DNA from: Apoderus coryli
Taxonomy: Eukaryota > Arthropoda > Insecta > Coleoptera > Attelabidae
Length of the DNA stretch: 64,000 bases
Reading direction: 5' to 3'
Assembly: GCA_911728435.2 (NCBI GenBank)
Contig: OU452202.1
Span: 4,877,135 to 4,941,134 of the forward strand
The notes below the pieces were generated by a model that ran no database searches, was not told the origin of the DNA, and worked only from the letters and a program-made list of their open reading frames with translations. Position 1 is the first letter of the stretch, and each line of letters opens with the position of its first letter. Shown here one piece after another: positions 1 to 10,802 of this stretch. The position numbers and the translations under genes were made by a program.

Positions 1-720
1 TCTTATCTTCCTGAGTAAATGACACCACAACCGGTTTACAAGGTTGATCACTCTGCAATACTCTAAGAGTATAGTCCTGCTCAGCCACATCCACATTTAA
101 ATGAGAAAATATACTTTTAATCTCTGTCTTTACATTTTTATCACCCTTCAACCCTAGAACTACGACATTTTTCTTCCTTTCCCCCAAACTTGATTCAGCT
201 ACCTTTTGCTGCAATTCATATACACTTTTCTCAAGTTCCGTAACGCGGCTATTAAGAAAGGATTGTTCCTTCTTCAATTTGCGATTTTCCTTTACTACCT
301 CTTGCATGTTCGTCTTTAATTCCTCTACCATCGACCCATTAAATGTAATTGATTGTTTTAGCTCTTCAAACATGCTCTTCATAGCACGAAGGACTTCTTT
401 GTTACTAGGGCTTTTGCTTTGTAGAGCGCAGTCAAATATTTGAGACGATCTCCTTGATTGAGGCACAGGTGTGCGTGTGCGTTCGCTAGAAATTGACTCA
501 TCTTCCGATTCTTCGTCATCAGTGCTTACAATACATTTTGGGCAAACCCATTTTTGTGTTTTTGAATTTTGAAAAAATTTAAATTTTTCATCAGGCATCC
601 CACAGCAACCCTTATGGAACCATAGTTGACAAGTACTTGAACACTGTATTTTGTATTGAGTTTTTGTAATTTTTTGAGCACACTGGCTGCAGAGAGTTGA
701 GAGACCTTCTTAGTTGGCAT
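1..720 (-). pseudogene. LINE ORF1 protein, N-terminal part (PHD finger + coiled coil + RRM-like start)
   Basis: The minus strand has an ATG at 718-720, then a 2-base TC duplication (AGAGAG at 691-696 on the plus strand) that breaks the frame. Beyond it one frame stays open to the window edge. Its product starts with a C4HC3-type PHD-like finger (CSQC, then QC, STC, WFHKGC, and a final CPKC), followed by an acidic Ser/Glu stretch and a Lys/Glu-rich heptad region typical of a coiled coil (about 160-370 on the plus strand). It ends with KKNVVVLGL, which resembles the first strand of an RRM-like fold. PHD plus coiled coil plus RRM-like is a known layout for ORF1 of CR1/Jockey-like LINEs, where it binds element RNA. 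The endonuclease/RT ORF2 would lie to the left, outside the window. The frame break means this copy is probably dead, unless a different start is used. Family level is inferred. Confidence 0.7.
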
Positions 721-1354
721 TTTAGGTTTTTGTTAATAATTTCAAATGCGGTCCTGGTACAAACCAGCAATAATATAAAATAAATATTATTACCTTTACA
801 TGCCCACTACCATTATTATTATTATTTTCACTATCATTATTATCATTATTCCAGCCGGTATCAATATTATTATTATTGTTATCTTCACACTATCGATCCA
901 GCACTATCAATCACTGTTATCAGTCTAGCATATGTATCTACTGATTTTAACACAATTATTAATCATTTATAAACGATTTTAATTAAACTTTGCATCGAAT
1001 AATGTAACCGAAGATACAACCACTTTATGTATAATTCTCAGTGCTACAGATCGATCCAAAAATTAAAATTTTCCGTTCAGTATTACTCACTTCGAACCAA
1101 TATTCAAGGAGAGAGGCAAATTTATGCGTTATATTTTTAATTGTTTTATTTATATGTATTTGATGAACAGAAACAAGGAGCTCTTCTTGAAACTATATAA
1201 TTTAGCTTTTGAGTAAGTTTTAGACCTTAATGCTGAAATTGTCATCACCCTGTATAATAGCTATATTTAAAAAAATTGATCTGAATAGCCTGAACCTCCA
1301 GCTTCTTAACGAAATCATTGAAAAAAAACTGTTGCCCTCGAGACACATGTAGCT
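721..1354. other. AT-rich non-coding stretch with ATT/CATT microsatellite
   Basis: This lies upstream of the ORF1 start and may include the LINE 5' UTR. Positions 800-880 hold imperfect ATT and CATTAT repeats. No gene is seen. Confidence 0.4.
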
Positions 1355-1490
1355 CTTCAATTTAAGTGTAAAAGTAATATTTCTGTGACCTTTTTGTAGT
1401 AAGACTCTAAATTTCCAAAATAAAATATTTTTATTGTAGACATCAGCTATTTTTTTTTCACGCACGTCTATGGTACAGTCGTTACCAAAC
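1355..1490 (+). repeat. Dispersed repeat D, copy 1
   Basis: This segment runs from AAGTGTAAAAGTAATATTT through a GTGACCTTTTTGTAG-like stretch to CACGCACGTCTATGGTACA. Clear relatives occur at 17725-17880 (same strand) and 40675-40815 (opposite strand). The TATGGTACAT-like end also appears in the tandem units at 28370 and 28880. It has no coding capacity. It is probably part of a non-autonomous transposon whose ends I cannot fix. Confidence 0.55.
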
Positions 1491-1539
1491 TAGGACATTC
1501 TTGGTCACTGAAATGAAAATGAATTGTTTTTACTTGAAA

Positions 1540-1690
1540 TTTTAAACGCAAATTTCTTCAGAATTATGGAGGCAAATATCAAAAGTATCGCTATCGCTCT
1601 AAAGCAGATAAAAATGACTTTAAACTGATGTCATCACCTTACACCTACTGCTATTTGACAAAAAAGCAGTTTTTCTGGACGACGCAGAAT
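1540..1690 (+). repeat. Dispersed repeat A, middle-part copy
   Basis: The stretch with GGAGGCAAATATCAAAAG, then CTAAAGCAGATAAAAA and a TCACC..ACCTACTG block matches 12550-12650. A shorter relative lies at 53085-53165. It is non-coding. Positions 1691-2043 beyond it show nothing recognisable. Confidence 0.5.
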
Positions 1691-2043
1691 ATTACTGATG
1701 TCACTGTGACATGTAACCGAAAACCTATTTACAATGAAATAAAAAAAATAACATGAAACTAATAATAGCCTATTACATTGTGCAAAGCTAAAAATTAAGC
1801 TTAGATTTGTTTAGTAAAAACATTTTTTAATAAATTAATATAATAGAAAATATAGACAATGAATGTCTATATATTGTTCAAAAACTGTTGCATTTAAAGA
1901 TTTTGAATGAGCGTTGCAAGAACCAGTGAGTTTAGAAGCACAAAATAAAACTTCAAATATGGAGTTTTATAACAATAAATTACGTTTTATTATTATTATT
2001 TAAAACTTCAAATTTTTAAATTTTCTAATATCATTATTTATTA

Positions 2044-2735
2044 AGGATGAATGATTAACGTTGACTCCACAAACGAATATTATATAATTGCTCAATCAAA
2101 TTATATTATACCATACATGTTTCGAGAACGGCGTACGCATCATCAGTGGTAGCAAAAGATTTATTAAATAAATTGTATTATATAAATTACATTAATTCTG
2201 AAATTTAGTGTGCGAAAATTATTGAGCAAATCTTTCAAATGTTGCCATTTGTTGAAAAAGAAAAATAATCTTAAATATTAACTTTCCATTTACATGGACT
2301 GTTTCCTTCTACATTATTTTATGAAGTACATTAATTTATTTGTTTTCCTTCTTTTTATCATCACGAGATTGAAAAATATGGGAGTTATATTTTATTAAAG
2401 AAAAATTAATAAATCAATGTACTTGAACGTTGCAGAATCTTGCAAATTTTGCAATTTCATAAAATATGTAGAAGTAGACTACAATTCATGTAAATGGGAC
2501 CCTAATATTTAAGAAACAAATGGTAAGTGAAACACATTATTTTCTTAATAATTTTCGGATTGTAACACATCCTTAATTCCAGATTGTTGATGTAATAATG
2601 TATATAATACTTTCTATGCATCTTTTGATGCCACTGATGATGAGAACGCTGTTCTCGAAACATGTATTGTGTAGTGTAATTTAATCGAGCTGCATAATAT
2701 TCATTTGTGAAGTAGACTTTAATCATTCATCCGTA
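2044..2735. repeat. Long inverted repeat (fold-back element), about 285-bp arms
   Basis: The left arm (from 2044, GATGAATGATTAA) reads the same as the reverse complement of the right arm (ending 2735). Both arms share ACATGTTTCGAGAAC followed by CATCATCAGTGG. Further in they share CTTAAATATTA and CCATTTACATG blocks. The arms have diverged by substitutions and small indels, with a spacer of roughly 110 bases. A short peptide read across the right arm on the minus strand is a by-product, not a gene. The layout suits a fold-back or non-autonomous element; Penelope-type elements also leave inverted copies. Confidence 0.65.
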
Positions 2736-2763
2736 AAATAAATGTCCTCGTAAGAAATCAATA

Positions 2764-4514
2764 ATTGCTCCTCCCGTGGTTTTGGAGCTGTTGGCCGTCG
2801 ACAGTATTTATCTGAAAGATGTTTCCCGCTCGCCGCTGCCACTGCGATGCCCCCCACAGTATCCGTTAGTGCAGGAAGATTTGCATCATCCAGCTTTGCT
2901 TGTTAATGTAGATGCATTGTTTCAAAGAACTAATACCTTTAGCACTAATTTGAGTAGAAAGAGCTGGAATTTCAAAAAAGCTGATTACCAGGGGCTTTAT
3001 GCTGCGCTCGTTCGGTTTGATTGGTCATGTCTAGCAGACGTTCGTTGTGTTGATCTTGCGTTGAGCATGTTTTATGAGAATTTGTATGTTCCACTGGTCA
3101 AAACGTTTCGACATAGCTATCCACGTTGATACACTTCAAGCATTGTTAGAAATCACAAACGGAAAAATTATTATCACAAGAAGTTTAAAAGTACAAATAT
3201 GGAATATTATTATGAAAAATTTAGCGAGATTAGACGTGTTCTAAAGAATCCAATAGCGGAGGCTTACAGGTCATATGTCCGACTGTGTGAAGATAACATA
3301 AATACGGATTCTAAAATGTTTTGGTCATATATTAACGCAAAAAATCGTGACTCTGGAACAGCTGGTGTAATGAACGATGGCAATCGGACTATTGATGACC
3401 CTCATCAATTTGTTGAGGCATTTGCCAGCTATTTTGAGAGCGTTTTTGTCGGATCGGAGGACAATTGTGCTGCGAGTCTGACTTGGTAGCAAATCGCGAC
3501 TATCTCTTATATGACATTTCTAAGGAGGAGATTTTTTGGGCTGCCCGAAAATTGAAAAATAAGATTACTTCTGGTCCGGATGAAATACCCTCTTTTTTGT
3601 AAAGGATACAATATCTGTCCTTTCCACTCCCCTTTCAAAAATTTTTAATTTGATTTGAAGGACTTGTTTTTTTCCACACGATTGGAAGGTCGCGAAGATG
3701 TGTCCGATTTTTAATAGCGATGACAGGGCTTGTATTTGTAATTATATACCTATATCCATACTATCAAATTTCTCAAAGCTGTTCGAAATTATTTTATATC
3801 AGAGGATTTATAGAGTGACAAAGCCTAATTTATCAATAAATCAACACGGTTTTATCGGTGGCAGGTCCACGCTTACTGATCTGTCTGTATTTACACAATT
3901 TACTTCAGAAACTGTTGATGGAGGAGGTCAGGTCGAAGTGATTTACACGGACTTTGCTAAAGCATTTGACAGAATAAATCACTTCGTTCTGTTGAACAAG
4001 CTTACTGTGTTTGGGCTTGAAGCTGGATCTGTTTCGCTCATCCATTCCCATATCACTAATAGATCCCAATATGTTCTCCATAATGGATATAAATCGTCAA
4101 GATACCATATGTCATCTGATATTCCGCAAGGGTCGAATCTGGGTCCATTATAGTTTTTAATTTTTATAAATGACTTAGCTGGACTACTGAATGCTCTTTG
4201 CGGACGATATGAAAATATTTACTTCCGTTAATAATCTTGACGATTGTAATCGTTTGCAGCGTGATATGGATTTGGTTCAATGCTGGTGTGAGGAAAACAA
4301 ACTGAACTTGAACTGTTCCAAGTGTAAAGTTAGGTCATATACCAGAAAAAAATTAGCCATTCATTTCGAGTATACGATTGGTCAAACGATTTTAAATCGT
4401 CCAGAGTCCATTAAGGATCTTGGTGTGACCTTTGATAAGTTTCTTTCATTCGATATACGTATAAATAACATTATTCTGAGTGCATCTAGGTCTTATGGCT
4501 ACACTGTGAGATGA
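2764..4514 (+). pseudogene. LINE ORF2 remnant: linker and reverse transcriptase
   Basis: Reverse transcriptase copies the element's own RNA at a nicked chromosomal site. The frame from 2776 is broken by TGA at 3127 (probably from TGG), runs on in frame from 3130 to TAG at 3487, and then shifts. Positions 3511-3600 hold a KNKITSGPDEIP motif, the classic start of the RT region. Positions 3698-4153 hold NYIPISILSNFSKLFE, QHGFIGGRST, the motif A stretch YTDFAKAFDRINH and the motif B stretch IPQGSNLGPL. After another frame change FADDMKIF (4193 on) gives the catalytic Asp pair. These motifs fit the Jockey/CR1 group. At least three frame changes and two stops show it is dead. Confidence 0.8.
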
Positions 4515-4923
4515 AAAATTCATGCAGTAAAATTCCTTTTTAATATATTGCATAGTAAGATTGATTGCGCTGAACTCTTGCAAAAGTTGTATTTTTTGGT
4601 ACCAAAGCAAAATTCGAGATCTTCTAATTTATTTTATAACGACCGACCTAGGACCAATTTATTGATTAAGTCGCTTGTCTACACATGTGTCAGACATATA
4701 ACTTAATAAGCGATGAGAGTGATATTTTTTAGATCAATTAAGTACTGTTTTGAATGAACATTCAAGTTGAATGTATGATTTTGCTTTCTTTCTGTTTCGG
4801 CTTTGGTTTAATTGTATTGTTATATATTAAGATTAAGTAATTTTGTAAGATTAAGTAATTTTGTATGATTGCTAAATGGATTTTCTGTAGAGCAATAAAG
4901 CAATTATTATTATTATTATTATG
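2764..4923 (+). mobile_element. Jockey-like LINE, 5'-truncated, with 3' tail
   Basis: Coding remnants of a non-LTR retrotransposon ORF2 run from about 2764 to 4514. A non-coding 3' region follows, ending in AGCAATAAAGCA plus six or so ATT units at 4890-4922. The 5' end is missing, including the catalytic part of the endonuclease, as expected for incomplete target-primed reverse transcription. The ATT-repeat tail after AATAAA recurs in the LINE tails at 44410, 61470 and 62440. Confidence 0.8.
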
Positions 4924-5205
4924 CATTTTCAATAACTTGACGTGGTATGTATCAAGGAACTAGATGTCATTTTCATCATCTTATATTTCTAAAATTATTG
5001 GCACTAATATAATGCCATATTAAATAAAAAGCAAAGATATAGATACCAACATCATATTTCAAAATGGGACGAAACCCAATATAGAACACATTTAACCATT
5101 TACAACAATAATCACTGTCAAATATATACCTTCTCACACAAACTGATACTTAGTAGCTAAAAATAATTATAAGTTACTAAATTAAATTTTTATGTTTCTT
5201 TTCAG
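4924..5205. other. AT-rich spacer; end resembles a splice acceptor
   Basis: There is no gene. The last bases (TATGTTTCTTTTCAG, 5191-5205) form a pyrimidine-rich 3' splice site leading into the exon-like island at 5206. Confidence 0.4.
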
Positions 5206-5290
5206 ATACCTGTTCGTCAGAAATGAAGCCCTCTGGCGCCTAGGGTTGCACCCGCGCACACAGTACCCCCCAATTATCGTAGACTTATAG
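5206..5290 (+). CDS. Candidate terminal coding exon of a host gene (27 codons + stop)
   Basis: A GC-rich island in AT-rich surroundings follows a strong acceptor (TTTCTTTTCAG at 5195-5205). Read in phase with one leading base, it encodes 27 residues beginning YLFVRNEALWRLG and ending YPPIIVDL, then TAG at 5288-5290. The composition, acceptor and clean stop look like the last coding exon of a real gene. I do not recognise the protein. If real, the preceding intron contains at least the LINE at 2764-4923 and the upstream exons lie outside the window to the left. It could instead be a chance open stretch in a repeat; the short length limits confidence. Confidence 0.4.
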
Positions 5291-5664
5291 TCATATTGAG
5301 TTAGCCCTGAAAAAAAAAACAATAATGAATGACCCACGACAAAGTTTATATACGATTTAGAAAATTAGCAGTTTACTATGAGAGGTCGTCCGCCCCTTGG
5401 CGTTATACTAATCTATAAAATACGAGGCTTGTTTAAAATAAATGTACTTACATAAATGTATTTTATTATTATGTGTAGGTAGGTATGTACTGTTGATGAA
5501 CATATATACTCGTAGTTTACATTTTAAACATTATTAGAAAAGAATTTAATTATCTCCTAAGGATGCAAACGGTGTTAAGATATAAAAAAATCATTTACTG
5601 AAATGGTAAATGGTGTCTTTTAATGTTATTGGTAAAGATAATAGTAAATTTATAATACGAAATA

Positions 5665-6185
5665 ATAATTCTTCTTCTTCAAGTGCCATCTCCTCTTAGA
5701 AGGTTGGCTATCATCATAGCTATTCTCACTTTTGATGCTGCAGCTCTAAACAACTCGATGGAACTACAGTTTGCCATTTTCTCAGGTTATTTAACCAGGA
5801 AATGCTTCTTCTTCCTCTGCTTCTTTTTCCCTGTATCTTTTCCTGCATAATATTCCGCAACAATACGTATTTCTCTCTCCTCGTCACGTGGGCCAGATGT
5901 TGCAGCTTCGTTTTAATTGTGTTCAATATTTCCTTTTCCAATCTGATTCTTCCCAGTACGTCCTCATTCGTTACCATATCTACACAACTTATTCTTCAGA
6001 TCCTTCTACATGACAATATCTCAAATGACTTGCTCTACTAGTTCTCCGTTAATCCTTAGGTTTTTCTGTTTGCTGGACTGATTTTGTAATGGTCATGAAT
6101 TTGGTCTTTTTGATATTTAAGGTAAGTCCGCTCTCTTCGCTGCTCGTCACTACTTGATCAACCAAGCTCTGTAAATCTTCTAAAA
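5665..6185 (-). pseudogene. RTE-clade LINE, 3' fragment of RT ORF
   Basis: On the minus strand, starting near 6183, the product reads DLQSLVDQVVTSSEESGL then LNIKKTKFMTITK. This is the segment just after the RT catalytic motif in RTE elements. After a deletion it continues as NEDVLGRIRLEKEIL, LQHLAHVTRREKY and KRSRGRRSISWLNNLRKW, the usual C-terminal tail. The 3' end carries GAAGAAGAAG (5668-5680 region), as in the RTE copy at 35863-37122, whose tail reads CAGAAGAAGAAG. The catalytic YADD part is missing and the frame is broken by stops around 6000-6060. Confidence 0.75.
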
Positions 6186-7059
6186 CAATAGAAGATTCAC
6201 GAAATAATTAGTTTTGCAAAATTAGTTTATACTTGTCAAATGTAATTCATTTTTAATTCTATAAACTCTGATAACATCTTAGAATTAAGTGGCTCCATTT
6301 AGCAAGGTCTGACGGAGCCTAGAAAGTTTTACCACTACACCTAAGATTTTTCTAATAAAATTTTATGGATGTGCAGGATTGTCATGGGATCCCGTCTTTC
6401 CCCGTCATCATTGTCAAATAATTATTTAAAACTCGACAACGAACAGTGTGCTTATTTTAACAGTCTTAGCACTGTTGAAAGTTATGCATAATGTCAACTT
6501 TCCATCATAATCCTAAATATATTTCTAAGTTGCATTGTCCAATATTTATTTAAAGTTTCCGTCACGAAAAACAAAATGTTACAGTATAAAAATCATGGCT
6601 TTATCACACTTATCAGAACTTTGAGAATGACCCAAATTAACACTGGAGTAGAACTATTGCAGCAGAGATATTTGTAAATACAATATTTTGAGATTGCTTG
6701 CCTCTAATAATTTGAGCATTTGCAAAAGTCACAGGAAAGAGAGACAGTCTTATCTTTAATAGACTTCAACGATTTATTTAGGCTGCCTTCTATGTGGACT
6801 ATAAAATCGGGCAACGCAAGCATTGCAACCGACCGATTGAGTAATAATGTGAGTATTCCTAGTACCTGTAGGATGATCACGCTATCTGAATTCAATTTTA
6901 TTAAAGAAATACGTCGGGATTTTATTCTGTATAATCTTATTATAGAAAACAAATAGTCTCTGATCCATCCTCAGATACCCCAGCTCACAAATCTTAGTAC
7001 TTACACCATGATCCCTCTTTGAATAACAGCTATCAGGCGTATACAAGAATTCTGCATAC
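6186..7059. other. Non-coding AT-rich stretch
   Basis: Short open frames on both strands around 6704-6956 overlap each other, lack similarity to anything I recognise and look like chance. I see nothing else. Confidence 0.4.
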
Positions 7060-7990
7060 GCTGTATCCTGCGCTCATCAACATCAAAAAGACAAGGTCCT
7101 TAAACGATATCACCAAGATTAAAATGTGATAAGACCAAGCTATCACATAGCATTTTGTTCATGAACCGACTCAGGAGCTCTCGCTGGCTAGCGTAGTGGA
7201 CGCCCAAATGAGGCTGATATTCCAGAAAACATAAAAAAAAAATCACAAATTGGTTATGAACGATCGCAAATTGAAGGTGCACGACCTAGCTGACATCGTA
7301 AAGATATCAGATGGTGTGTTTTTACCATTTTAAACCAACATTTGTGTATGCGAGAGCTCTGTACAAAGTGGGTGCCGTGTGAGAGGAATGTTTGGCGCTG
7401 TTAAACCGCAATGAAATGGAATTCTATCGTTGATATGTGACAATGGATGAAACATGGCTCCACTATAACACACCAGAATCTAAAAGACGGTCAGCTAAGT
7501 GGACAGCAATCGAGGAAACGAATCCAAAGCGAGCATAGATGCAATAGTCGGCCGGTAAGGTGATGGCGTCTGTATTTTGGGATGCGAACGAAATAATATT
7601 CATCAACTACCTCCAAGAAAGAACCGCCATCAACAGCGACTGTTACTGTGCACTTTTGGATCGATTGAAGGCTGAAAACGCAAAGAAACGGTCACATTTG
7701 CAAAAGAAAAAGTATTGGTTCACCAAGACAATGCACCGGTCACAAATCGATGAAAACTATGGCAAAATTGAATGAATTCGGCTTCGAATTTCTTACCCAC
7801 CCACCGTATTCTCCAGATTTAGCCCCCAGCGACTTCTTTCTGTTTTCAGATCTCAAGATAATGCTTGCTGGAAAGAAATTTAAGTCCAATGATGTAATAA
7901 TCGCTGAAACTGAGGCCTATTTTGACGAGAAATCGTACTATAAATGTGTTATTGAAAAGTTCGACTATGTTGAATATTAAAATCAAGTTT
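7060..7990 (+). pseudogene. mariner transposase remnant (D,D34D type)
   Basis: Mariner transposase cuts and pastes the element at TA sites. Degenerate pieces of the usual 340-residue protein are visible in several frames. A linker-like GRPNEADIPENIK lies near 7205. The first catalytic region is TMDETWLHYNTPESKR (7442-7490), followed by KVMASVFWDANEIIFINYL (7558 on). The second is VHQDNAP near 7719 in a shifted frame. The third is THPPYSPDLAPSDFFLF (7795-7845), with a C-terminal FDEKSYYKCVIEKFDY. Multiple frameshifts and two stops near 7535-7550 make it dead. No clear terminal inverted repeats were found, so the element ends are uncertain. Confidence 0.8.
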
Positions 7991-9489
7991 TGTTTTTGTA
8001 ATACATATCCTACGGACATATTGAGTAATTTTATTTCTTTAGTCGAACAAAAATATGTTGTGATGTGACATAACTTATTCGTCACTCTTTTTGTTGCCAA
8101 GATCTCCCATATTATCTACTTTTGGTTAACTGTAAGCAGTCCAAAAAAGGCAGACCAAAAGAATGACTCTGAACGACTAGAGTATGTATTCTCATCAGTT
8201 AATTCCTTGAAAGAGACTTTATACTCCAAATATATATTAAATTGACAGTTGATTACTCCCGGCGTAAGAACATTAATTTATTAAAAGAATGGTGCTACGA
8301 CTGATTTTTTTTATTTGATGCAATCTAGAGATCTCCCTGTCTTTCTCCTTATGACTTCCTATAACGGCTAAGTTTGTCTTCTTCGGGCTTTATGTTTTTT
8401 AATCAGGCTGGCTTTGTTCTACTGAACATTTTCCACGCACTATTTAAAACCCTTTCACAGCATGCCAATTGCGGTTGTTATCCCATTGTTATCAGCCAGC
8501 TCAAGCAGACTCCTTTCGTAATTTTTCAATCGTTGGTGGTTCAGTTCCTGGTGGGCTTAAAGCATAAAGGTTTTAAAATATTTTAACTTATATTGTTTAT
8601 GAAGTATGGTCGTATGGAAGATGGGGGTGCTATGTCTCAAGTACTGGCTCTTATGTTGGATTCAAGTCGATAAAATACGTTAATAATAATTGTATCTCAT
8701 ATCAAAATATGTAGTACCTACAAATTTTGGTCTCTACCCACATTATTTTCTAATTCATCCCCGTAAACTTGGTTTCTCTTTTGTTTTTGCCGCGAGAAAG
8801 CGTAAACACAGGTTACTATGATAGGAAGGGATGACCAACTCACTCAATTATACGGTATGTTTTTGTTTTTACGGTTTTAAACGTATCAAAGATGAAAATT
8901 ATATGTGTGGGTCCAGTGGGTGGTTTTTGTATTTTTCTCTTTTCTTTTAGCAACCAGAATTCTTACTTTTTAATAACAATAATAATAACGTGCAGAGATG
9001 CGACGATATAATCTACAAAATCTCTTTGATGAGATTTGATGGGAATTTGTGGAAAAAATGTTTAGGTTCTAGATATTTATTTCGTATAAAGGGTGTCCCA
9101 AGAAGTAACTACTATAATTATCAAGTTCTTTATAAGGAAATCTATATTACATACTTAATTAAATTCAATGTCATTTCCATATTCTACTAAGGCATGTGGT
9201 ATGAGATACCTGATACCTTTAATGTTTCAATTGTACTTCAACTAGGTAATGACATTACTTGTATATACATACAGGGTGGCTCATTAGTGTGTGGGCGAGA
9301 CCAAAATTGCTTTTTCTTAATGCGACACCCTGTATATTTTAACATAAGTAAATGCCGCTCTTACAGACAAGAAAAATGGTATAGGATTGTTATGGCTATG
9401 TCCACTAGTTTTTAATTCAATTTTCATTTAACACTACTAATTTTATAAAAAAAGTCTGTTTTAATATAATAATATATTAATATTAATAT
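7991..9489. other. Non-coding stretch; two inverted ACAGGGTG-type motifs
   Basis: There is no gene. Positions 9270-9342 start with ACAGGGTGGC and end with GACACCCTGTATAT, a short inverted pair of a motif scattered through the window. GGGTGTCCCAAGAAG at 9090 is a further relative. Confidence 0.4.
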
Positions 9490-10795
9490 TATAATCTATG
9501 GATGATTTGAAGCTTTATGCTAACAGTAGTCGGCAACTAAAAAATGTACTTGAAAACGTTTCTGATTTTAGTAAAACGATCAACATGGAATTTGGAATCG
9601 AAAAATGCTCAATCGTGAATGCCGTAAGAGGAAAACGAATCCAAACGAAAAATGTTAAGCTATGTGACGGAACGGTACTACAAGACCTAGGTGCAGAAGA
9701 AAGATACAAGTATCTAGGAATACGCCAAGCATTGGAAGTTGATGAAGATGTAACCAAAAGTATACGAAAATAAGAAACATTATGAACGAAAATAATATTA
9801 AAAAGCAACTTATACGCAAAACACAAAATAGAGGCACTCAATGCATGGGCCCTGCCTGTCATTATGTACACATTTGGATGCCTTCACTGGTCTGGTAACG
9901 GAAATAAAGGAGGTAGACCGTATGTTTAGAGTCCTCTTTACACAATATAGAATTCATCATTCTAAATCTGCAAAAGAAAGATTATACTTACCTAGATCTG
10001 AGGGGGGTAGAGGTGTTATCTGCCGTGAATGGATGCTGGAATCTGAAACAAAAAATTGGATTAAATGTTTCGAAAGGAACACATGCTTACCTAATTTTCC
10101 TATTGAGATGGCACCATTCCAGGGACAGGCAACCCAACCCGGAGCAGAAAAGAAAATCAAAAGACTAAAAGATGCATGGCAGAGCAAATAATTGCACGGA
10201 CGTTTCTAAGCATCAATGCAACACCCGGATGTGGATCGCGCATCTTCTATGTTAGTGTTGTGTGAAAGTTGGATATCTATTCGCTGAAACCGAGGGTTTT
10301 CTTCTAGCCATACAGGATCAAGTTATGGCTACACGCAATTACCAAAAATATATTGTAAAAGAGCAGATCCCAAGTACTAAATGCCACAAGATATATTAGG
10401 ATTTGGCAATAATAACCGATCAGACTGTTCAGCACAACCGACCCGACATTGTTGTCCTACTTAATAAATATATCTGTGCCTCTAGATGACAACGTCGCAA
10501 AAGCTCACAATGAAAAAATCTGTAAATACCAACAACTATCAATTGAACTGAGGAGAATCTGGAACGTCAGCGCAGAAATATACCCTATTATAATATCGGC
10601 TAATGGGCTGATTCACAAGAAAGTTAGAACTTACCTAAAAATTTTAAACATACAAACCTCGATTATGCTAAATTTACAGAAAGCTGCTATCCTAGGCTCG
10701 GTTTCCACTATCCGAAAAGCGTTATCCAAGTAAGGATAAAAGCCTTGGTTCTGAAAACGGCAAATATACCAGGAAACTGTGAAAAAAAAAATAAA
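9490..10795 (+). mobile_element. LINE with restriction-like endonuclease (R2/NeSL/Dong-type), 3' half
   Basis: Only the second half of the single ORF is present, beginning at the RT catalytic motif. It ends in an A-rich tail at 10779-10803. The C-terminal nuclease domain places it among RLE-type, often site-specific, LINEs rather than the APE-type LINEs elsewhere in the window. The exact clade is not settled. Confidence 0.7.
9498..10733 (+). pseudogene. RLE-type LINE: RT C-terminal part, linker, nuclease domain
   Basis: The protein starts with MDDLKLYA (9498), the RT catalytic loop, followed by thumb-like EERYKYLGI near 9690. A frameshift follows around 9770. The region 9841-10191 contains KEVDRMFRVLFTQYRIHH and YLPRSEGGRGVI, a conserved segment of this group. 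Past a stop at 10189 the frame is broken. [19 protein letters not shown] can be read near 10300-10370. The nuclease domain shows HNRPD (10432-10446), the R/K-PD catalytic motif, then YLINISVPLDDNVAKAHNEK (10452 on), whose Asp would be the metal ligand, and PIIISANGLIHK. The nuclease nicks the target for first-strand synthesis. The copy is inactive because of truncation and frameshifts. Confidence 0.7.
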
Positions 10796-10802
10796 AAAAA
10801 AT

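Noticed and set aside
6704..6956. Overlapping ORFs on both strands as a gene
   Set aside because: Both are short and mutually overlapping, without motifs or splice context.
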